Made by a program: the position numbers and the translations under genes | The notes under the pieces: model-generated | The model's database searches: none | What the model saw: only the letters and a program-made list of their open reading frames with translations | What the model was told of the DNA's origin: nothing | DNA from: CAUYXS01 sp965248495 | GTDB taxonomy: Bacteria; Chloroflexota; Dehalococcoidia; Lucifugimonadales; Australimonadaceae | Direction: 5' to 3' | Length of the DNA: 64,000 nt | Assembly: GCA_965248495.1 (NCBI GenBank) | Contig: CBDFJL010000003.1 | Span: 744,001-808,000 of the forward strand | Part shown: positions 59,875 through 64,000 of the stretch, one piece after another | Numbering within the stretch: position 1 is the stretch's first letter | How the letters are laid out: each line of letters starts with the position of its first letter

Positions 59875-60225
59875 CTAACCCTTCTTGACGGCGCCCACGC
59901 GGACCTCGTCGCCCTCCACGGTCGTCTCGTAGACCGTGATGTCGTGACCGCTGGCACGCAGGCCCTCCCCGGTGCGGGCGTCGAACGTCCAAGCGTGCCA
60001 CGGGCAGGTGACGACGCCGTCCTCCACCGTGCCGTCGCCGAGGGGCCCGCCCATGTGCGGGCAGACGTAGTTGGTCGCGTAGAAGGTGCCGTTGTCGTTG
60101 AAGACGGCCATGGGCTTGCGGCGCCACGGACCGCCGTCGGCCATGAGCATCTTGCTATCGCCGGGGGCTATGTCGCTTGCTTTGCAGATCACGACGTACT
60201 CGGCGGGCTCGGGTTGCGTGGTCAT
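59875..60225 (-). CDS. Small Rieske [2Fe-2S] protein
   Basis: A 116-residue single-domain Rieske ferredoxin. Ligands are Cys55/His57 (CPHMGGPL) and Cys74/His77 (CPWHAWTFD). It resembles NirD/biphenyl-type ferredoxins and might donate electrons to Rieske oxygenases such as the two in this window, though it lies about 35 kb from the nearer one and no reductase is seen. ATG at 60225. Confidence 0.92.
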   Translation of the reverse strand: MTTQPEPAEYVVICKASDIAPGDSKMLMADGGPWRRKPMAVFNDNGTFYATNYVCPHMGGPLGDGTVEDGVVTCPWHAWTFDARTGEGLRASGHDITVYETTVEGDEVRVGAVKKG

Positions 60226-60291
60226 GTGGCTCCTGGGGGTGGATGGCCGGGCGGCCGGGCGGCCACGCGGCTCAATGCATCGAGTCGTGCG

Positions 60292-60516
60292 TTACCGGGA
60301 CAGCCTCTCGATCATGATGCTCATGGGCGCGCCTGCCTCCTGCATCTCGTCCACGTAGGCGCGCCACGCCTCGTCCATGCGCGCGCGGGCCTCGGACTCG
60401 TCGTCCAAGGCTAACGCGGCGCTTGCGGTGGCGTTGAAGCGCCGGAACGCTGTGTTGCGCAACTGGTCGTAGTTGTGGACCGCGGCGCCAACCAGCAGCC
60501 GAACCTCGACGTCCAT
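60292..60516 (-). CDS. Small conserved-looking protein, unknown function
   Basis: A 74-residue, mostly helical, charged protein (HNYDQLRNTAFRRFNATASAAL, then ESEARARMDEAWRAYVDEM). I do not recognise it. ATG at 60516 was chosen because GGGAGG lies 9 nt upstream. It lies 66 bp upstream of the small Rieske gene on the same strand and may share its transcript. Confidence 0.55.
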   Translation of the reverse strand: MDVEVRLLVGAAVHNYDQLRNTAFRRFNATASAALALDDESEARARMDEAWRAYVDEMQEAGAPMSIMIERLSR

Positions 60517-60627
60517 CCCTGCACGCCTCCCTTGCATGTCTCCGAACGTCTCCAGATGCGCCAGGCAACAGCCTGCGCCGAGCCCCAGCGGCGGGAGCCT
60601 AGCACAGCCGCCCCACGAGCGTCGCGC

Positions 60628-60636
60628 TGCTATACT
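60628..60636 (+). promoter_or_regulatory. Extended -10 promoter of glpX
   Basis: TGC-TATACT is a strong extended -10 element (5 of 6 in the hexamer), about 85 nt before the glpX ATG. No clear -35 box is present. The leader includes the AAAGGAGG ribosome binding site. Confidence 0.5.
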
Positions 60637-60721
60637 CGGCGCCCGCCCGACGTTGCGGAGGCCTGGCAAAAGGCGTCCGCCCACGTTCGGCGCAGACGTC
60701 CGGCACAAAGGAGGCCACACC

Positions 60722-61732
60722 ATGGCGCAGCAGGCCGCGGCCCCTCACATGACTCGGCAGCCCATCGAGCGGAACCTGGCCATGGAGTTGGTCCGCGTCA
60801 CCGAAGCCGCAGCCCTGTCCGCCGCTGTCCACATGGGCAGGGGCGACAAGGAGCTCGTCGACCAGGCCGCCGTCGACGCCATGCGGTTCACGCTGGACGG
60901 CGTCCGCATGGATGGTGTCGTCGTCATCGGCGAAGGCGAGAAGGACGAAGCGCCAATGCTGTACAACGGCGAGCACATCGGCGACGGCTCCGACCCCAAG
61001 GTCGACATCGCCGTCGACCCAATCGACGGCACGACGCTGCTAGCCAAGGGCTTGCCTGGCGCCATCGCGGTCATCGCCCTGTCCGCGCGAGGGATGATGC
61101 GTGTGCCCCGCGAGGTCTACTACATGGACAAGATCGTCGTCGGGCCCGAGGCGGCGGGCGCCGTCGACCTGGCCGCTCCGGTTGCCGACAACCTCCTGGC
61201 TGTGGCCAAAGCACTGGGCCGCAAGGTGTCCGAGGTCACGGTCATCGTGCTCGACCGCCCACGCCATGAGACCCTGATGAAGGAGATAAGGGCTGCCGGC
61301 GCGCGCATCAAGCTCATCACGGACGGCGACGTCATCGCGGGTATCCAGGCGGCGATGCCGGATACCGGAGTCGACGTCGCGATGGGGGTGGGCGGCACGC
61401 CGGAAGGAGTAATCACCGCGGCGGCCATCCGCTGCACCGGTGGAACGATCCTGTGTAGGCCATGGCCCCGCGACGACGAGGAGCGGCGCCGCTGCATGGA
61501 AGCGGGGCTGGACGTCGACCACGTCTACGACACCGAGGAGATGGTCGCCGGGGACGACGTCTTCTTCTCAGCGACGGGTGCCAGCACCGGCGAGATGCTC
61601 CGGGGCGTGAGCTTCAGCCCGGGCGGGGCCAAGACCCAGTCGCTGGTCATGCGCTCGCGCTCCGGCACCATCCGCTGGATCGACTCCACCCATGACTTCA
61701 GCCGCCTCGACAAGGTTCGCTTCAGCGAGTAG
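60722..61732 (+). CDS. glpX: Fructose-1,6-bisphosphatase, class II
   Basis: A 336-residue GlpX-type FBPase that removes the 1-phosphate in gluconeogenesis. It has the metal/phosphate motifs VVIGEGEKDEAPML and VDPIDGTTLLAKG, and the GVGGTPEGVITAAAIRC segment. The ATG at 60722 has the strong site AAAGGAGG 8 nt upstream. It lies near the class I aldolase gene, the preceding step of gluconeogenesis. Confidence 0.96.
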   Translation: MAQQAAAPHMTRQPIERNLAMELVRVTEAAALSAAVHMGRGDKELVDQAAVDAMRFTLDGVRMDGVVVIGEGEKDEAPMLYNGEHIGDGSDPKVDIAVDPIDGTTLLAKGLPGAIAVIALSARGMMRVPREVYYMDKIVVGPEAAGAVDLAAPVADNLLAVAKALGRKVSEVTVIVLDRPRHETLMKEIRAAGARIKLITDGDVIAGIQAAMPDTGVDVAMGVGGTPEGVITAAAIRCTGGTILCRPWPRDDEERRRCMEAGLDVDHVYDTEEMVAGDDVFFSATGASTGEMLRGVSFSPGGAKTQSLVMRSRSGTIRWIDSTHDFSRLDKVRFSE

Positions 61733-61829
61733 ACGCAGCCGGGCTGGCGCCACCCCATGCCGGACTCTGAGCTGCGCGGAGCCTCATGCGGCCCGTGCTG
61801 GATCTCCTCGCGGGAAAGCACCTAACCCC

Positions 61830-63011
61830 ATGGTCACCATCGGCACACCGCTGTCGCCTGGCGCCACCAGGCTGTTGCTGCTCGGCTCCGGCGAGCTGGG
61901 CAAGGAGGTAGCCATCGAGGCGCAGCGTCTCGGTGTCGAGGTGGTGGCCGTCGACCGCTACGCCAATGCACCCGCGATGCAGGTGGCGCATCGGAGCCAT
62001 GTCATCTCCATGCTCGACGCGCAGGCGCTACGCAGGGTCATCGAGGCTGAGCGCCCGGACTTCGTCGTGCCCGAGGTGGAGGCCATCGCGACGGACGAGC
62101 TCGTGGCGTTGGAGCGCGAAGGGGTGCGCATCATCCCCACGGCACGGGCGACGCGGCTGACGATGGACCGCGAGGGCATTCGCCGCCTGGCGGCCGAGGA
62201 GCTGGGCCTGCGAACGTCTTCCTACCGCTTCGCCGACTCGGAGGCCGAGTGCCTGCGGGCGGTCGGTGCCGTGGGATTGCCGTGCGTCGTCAAGCCGGTG
62301 ATGAGCTCGTCGGGCCGCGGGCAAACGGTGCTGCGCGCGCTGGCCGACGTCGGCCGGGCGTGGGCCACGGCCATCGCCGGCGGACGCGGGAACTCCACGA
62401 GGGTCATCGTCGAGGGGCTCGTGGAGTTCGATTACGAGATAACGTTGCTGACGGTCCGCCACGCCGGCGGCACGGCCTTCTGCGCTCCCGTCGGCCACCT
62501 CCAGATCGCTGGCGACTACCGCGAGTCGTGGCAGCCGCAGCCAATGTCGGTCGCCGCGGCCGATGCGGCGCGGACGATCGCGAGCCGAGTGACGGACGCG
62601 CTTGGCGGGCTCGGCGTCTTCGGTGTCGAGCTGTTCATCAAGGGCGACGACGTCTACTTCAGCGAGGTGTCGCCGCGCCCGCATGACACCGGCATGGTGA
62701 CGCTGGTATCGCAGGACCTGTCGGAGTTCGCGCTGCACGTTCGCGCGGTGCTGGGGCTGCCGGTGCCCGCCATCGAGCAGCTGGGGCCGGCAGCGTCGTG
62801 CGCGGTTGTCGTGGAGGGCAGCTCGGATAGCGTGCGCTTCGAGGGTGTGGACGCCGCGCTGGCCGAGCCGGGCACGGCGCTGCGGCTATTCGGCAAGCCG
62901 GGGCTGGACGGTCACCGCCGCATGGGCGTGACGCTGGCGCGCGCCGACAGCATCGAAGAAGCGCGAGCCAAGGCACGGCGCTCCGCCGCGGCGCTACGCG
63001 CCGTGCTCTAG
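61830..63011 (+). CDS. purT: Formate-dependent phosphoribosylglycinamide formyltransferase
   Basis: A 393-residue ATP-grasp enzyme making formyl-GAR from formate, ATP and GAR in purine synthesis. It has the N-terminal LLLLGSGELGKEVAIEAQRLG, the EVEAIATDEL motif, VVKPVMSSSGRGQ in the ATP-grasp domain and EVSPRPHDTGMVTL, both typical of PurT. ATG at 61830 was chosen because the conserved start (GTPLSPGATRLLLLGSGELG) follows directly; the ribosome binding site is weak. Confidence 0.96.
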   Translation: MVTIGTPLSPGATRLLLLGSGELGKEVAIEAQRLGVEVVAVDRYANAPAMQVAHRSHVISMLDAQALRRVIEAERPDFVVPEVEAIATDELVALEREGVRIIPTARATRLTMDREGIRRLAAEELGLRTSSYRFADSEAECLRAVGAVGLPCVVKPVMSSSGRGQTVLRALADVGRAWATAIAGGRGNSTRVIVEGLVEFDYEITLLTVRHAGGTAFCAPVGHLQIAGDYRESWQPQPMSVAAADAARTIASRVTDALGGLGVFGVELFIKGDDVYFSEVSPRPHDTGMVTLVSQDLSEFALHVRAVLGLPVPAIEQLGPAASCAVVVEGSSDSVRFEGVDAALAEPGTALRLFGKPGLDGHRRMGVTLARADSIEEARAKARRSAAALRAVL

Positions 63012-63210
63012 GTCGCCTCGTCGGGCGGGCCGCCGACGTGCGCCACGGCGAATGCATCCGCCGAGCGCGCGGCCTCGAATTGGTCGAGCGCCTCCAATGC
63101 TCCGGACCGTAGACGACGGCCGGCCCGCTGCCCATCATCACCGCGACGCCGATGGTCTCGGTGATCTCGTCGCGGGTGGCGCCAGCCTGCGGCACCGCCG
63201 TGGAGTTGGT
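63008..63210 (-). pseudogene. Remnant of a carboxymuconolactone decarboxylase/AhpD-like gene
   Basis: The minus strand encodes HTNSTAVPQAGATRDEITETIGVAVMMGSGPAVVYGPE (in two parts here: residues to TRDEI, then the GVAVMMG stretch), matching the second half of a CMD/AhpD domain. A frameshift near 63100 then moves the sequence to another frame (ALEALDQFEAARSADAF) ending at a TAG at 63008. The first half of the domain, with the CxxC pair, is absent. The stop overlaps that of purT on the other strand. It fills most of the 263-bp gap before the aldolase gene. Confidence 0.6.
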
Positions 63211-63274
63211 GTGAAAAGGGCGCGCCGCGCCGTGAACGCTCTGTGAAGGAAGCCCGGACGGGATCGCCGCGCCC

Positions 63275-64000
63275 TCAGCCTGCGGGGGCTGACGCCGTCT
63301 CCATGTCGCTGGTGTAGGCGCCCTGGCGTGCGGCCGACGTCAGTTTGGCGCGGTGCAGGTAGGCGCGCTGGGCCCGCTCGACGTTGGCGGCTTGGCCGAC
63401 CCATGCCGCGAGGGGCGCCGACTGAAGGCCGCGGCCGTAGGAGTAGCTGAGCTCCCAGGGGGCGCCCTCGACCGCGACCAGGCGGTTGATGGCATCCAAG
63501 TTTACCGTCGCCTGCTCGTCGCTCTGGCCACCGGACAAGAACACGATGCCGGGCACTGCCGCCGGTACCGTCGCCTTGAAGCAGTGGACCGTGCGGCGCG
63601 CGACCTCTGCGGCAGGGGCTCGGCCGGCCGCGTCCTTGCCCGACAGGACCATGTTGGGCTTGAGGAGGATGCCCTCTAGCGCCACACCCTGGTGGCCGAG
63701 GGCGTAGAAGACCTCGCGCAGCGTGCGCTCGGTGGCGTCGGCGCATTGGTCGATGGAGTGGGTGCCGTCCATGAGCACCTCCGGCTCCACGATGGGCACG
63801 AGGCCCGCCTCCTGGCAGAGGGCGGCGTAGCGAGCAAGGGCGTGGGCGTTGACGGCGATGCAGTAGTCGGAGGGGATGCCGTCGCCGATCGCGATGACCC
63901 CCCGCCACTTGGCGAAGCGCGCACCCAACCCGTGGTACTCGACCAGGCGCTCGCGCAAGCCGTCCAGCCCTTCGGTCACCGTTTCGCCGTCGGCTCCGGC
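63275..64000 (-). CDS. Fructose-bisphosphate aldolase class I (5' end beyond window)
   Basis: The last ~241 residues of a class I (Schiff-base) aldolase; the N-terminus lies beyond 64000. Visible motifs are FAKWRGVIAIGD, VPIVEPEVLMDGTH, the Schiff-base Lys in GILLKPNMV and FLSGGQSDEQATVNLDAI. It cleaves or forms fructose-1,6-bisphosphate. The full-length family is about 340 residues, so roughly 100 are missing. A GTG at 63979 is internal, since the frame remains open and conserved-looking to the edge. Confidence 0.94.
   Translation of the reverse strand, partial: AGADGETVTEGLDGLRERLVEYHGLGARFAKWRGVIAIGDGIPSDYCIAVNAHALARYAALCQEAGLVPIVEPEVLMDGTHSIDQCADATERTLREVFYALGHQGVALEGILLKPNMVLSGKDAAGRAPAAEVARRTVHCFKATVPAAVPGIVFLSGGQSDEQATVNLDAINRLVAVEGAPWELSYSYGRGLQSAPLAAWVGQAANVERAQRAYLHRAKLTSAARQGAYTSDMETASAPAG

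Noticed and set aside
1..64000. CRISPR arrays, insertion sequences, prophage or integrase genes
   Set aside because: No regularly spaced repeats with unique spacers, no transposase, recombinase or phage-structural motifs were seen on either strand.

Overview
The window is a GC-rich bacterial chromosome segment (about 65-70% GC in most genes). It has an 11-gene NADH-dehydrogenase-like operon without the nuoE/F/G module, a 1459-residue glycosyltransferase/DUF2298 fusion protein, an actinobacterial-type CysM, two Rieske oxygenases, a luciferase-like monooxygenase and a xanthine-dehydrogenase-family cluster. Together these suggest a Chloroflexota bacterium, possibly of the Dehalococcoidia/SAR202 sort. 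That placement is an inference from gene content; no search was run. I see no insertion sequence, prophage, CRISPR array or rRNA.

Layout. 121-6.9 kb: housekeeping genes (fmt, rplY, an Rrf2 regulator, a moeB-like gene, cysM, a response regulator, fmdB-like, a DUF1461 membrane protein, mazG). 6.9-11.2 kb: three exact-period 47-bp repeats, then a promoter with a palindrome in its spacer, then an operon of a NEW3-domain exported protein, an ABC ATPase, an ABC permease and a thioredoxin-fold lipoprotein. The lipoprotein has an in-frame TGA exactly where the first catalytic Cys of CxxC should be, and a SECIS-like hairpin follows it. This is the most interesting locus: a probable selenoprotein. 11.2-26.1 kb: accessory catabolism (MFS/Rieske/TIGR04076/LLM operon, an ABC importer, an XDH-type cluster, a second Rieske oxygenase, an M20-like protein lacking its catalytic residues). 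26.4-37.8 kb: potassium uptake (ktrB/ktrA-like), pheA, the DUF2298 fusion, gap and eno. The eno 3' end is followed by two extra diverged copies of its own tail. 37.8-48.3 kb: complex I operon nuoA-B-C-(69-aa insert)-D-H-I-J-K-L-M-N on the minus strand. 48.4-54.5 kb: trpE-G-D-C-F-B on the minus strand behind a tryptophan T-box leader with a recognisable UGG specifier, T-box motif and terminator. 54.5-60.5 kb: a lower-GC pair of genes, a nitroreductase, a sortase, tRNA-Val(GAC), a thioredoxin-like lipoprotein, a VIT1-family transporter and a small Rieske protein. 60.7-64 kb: glpX, purT, a carboxymuconolactone-decarboxylase remnant, and class I fructose-bisphosphate aldolase cut by the window edge.

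Working together: gap, eno, glpX and the aldolase serve glycolysis/gluconeogenesis; pheA and the trp operon serve aromatic amino acid synthesis; the Rrf2/moeB/cysM run looks like thiocarboxylate-dependent cysteine synthesis under Fe-S or redox control; the Nuo complex is the main proton pump. Several genes (fmt, fmdB-like, DUF1461, DUF2298 fusion) have a -10 box about 7-11 nt before the start codon and are probably transcribed leaderless.
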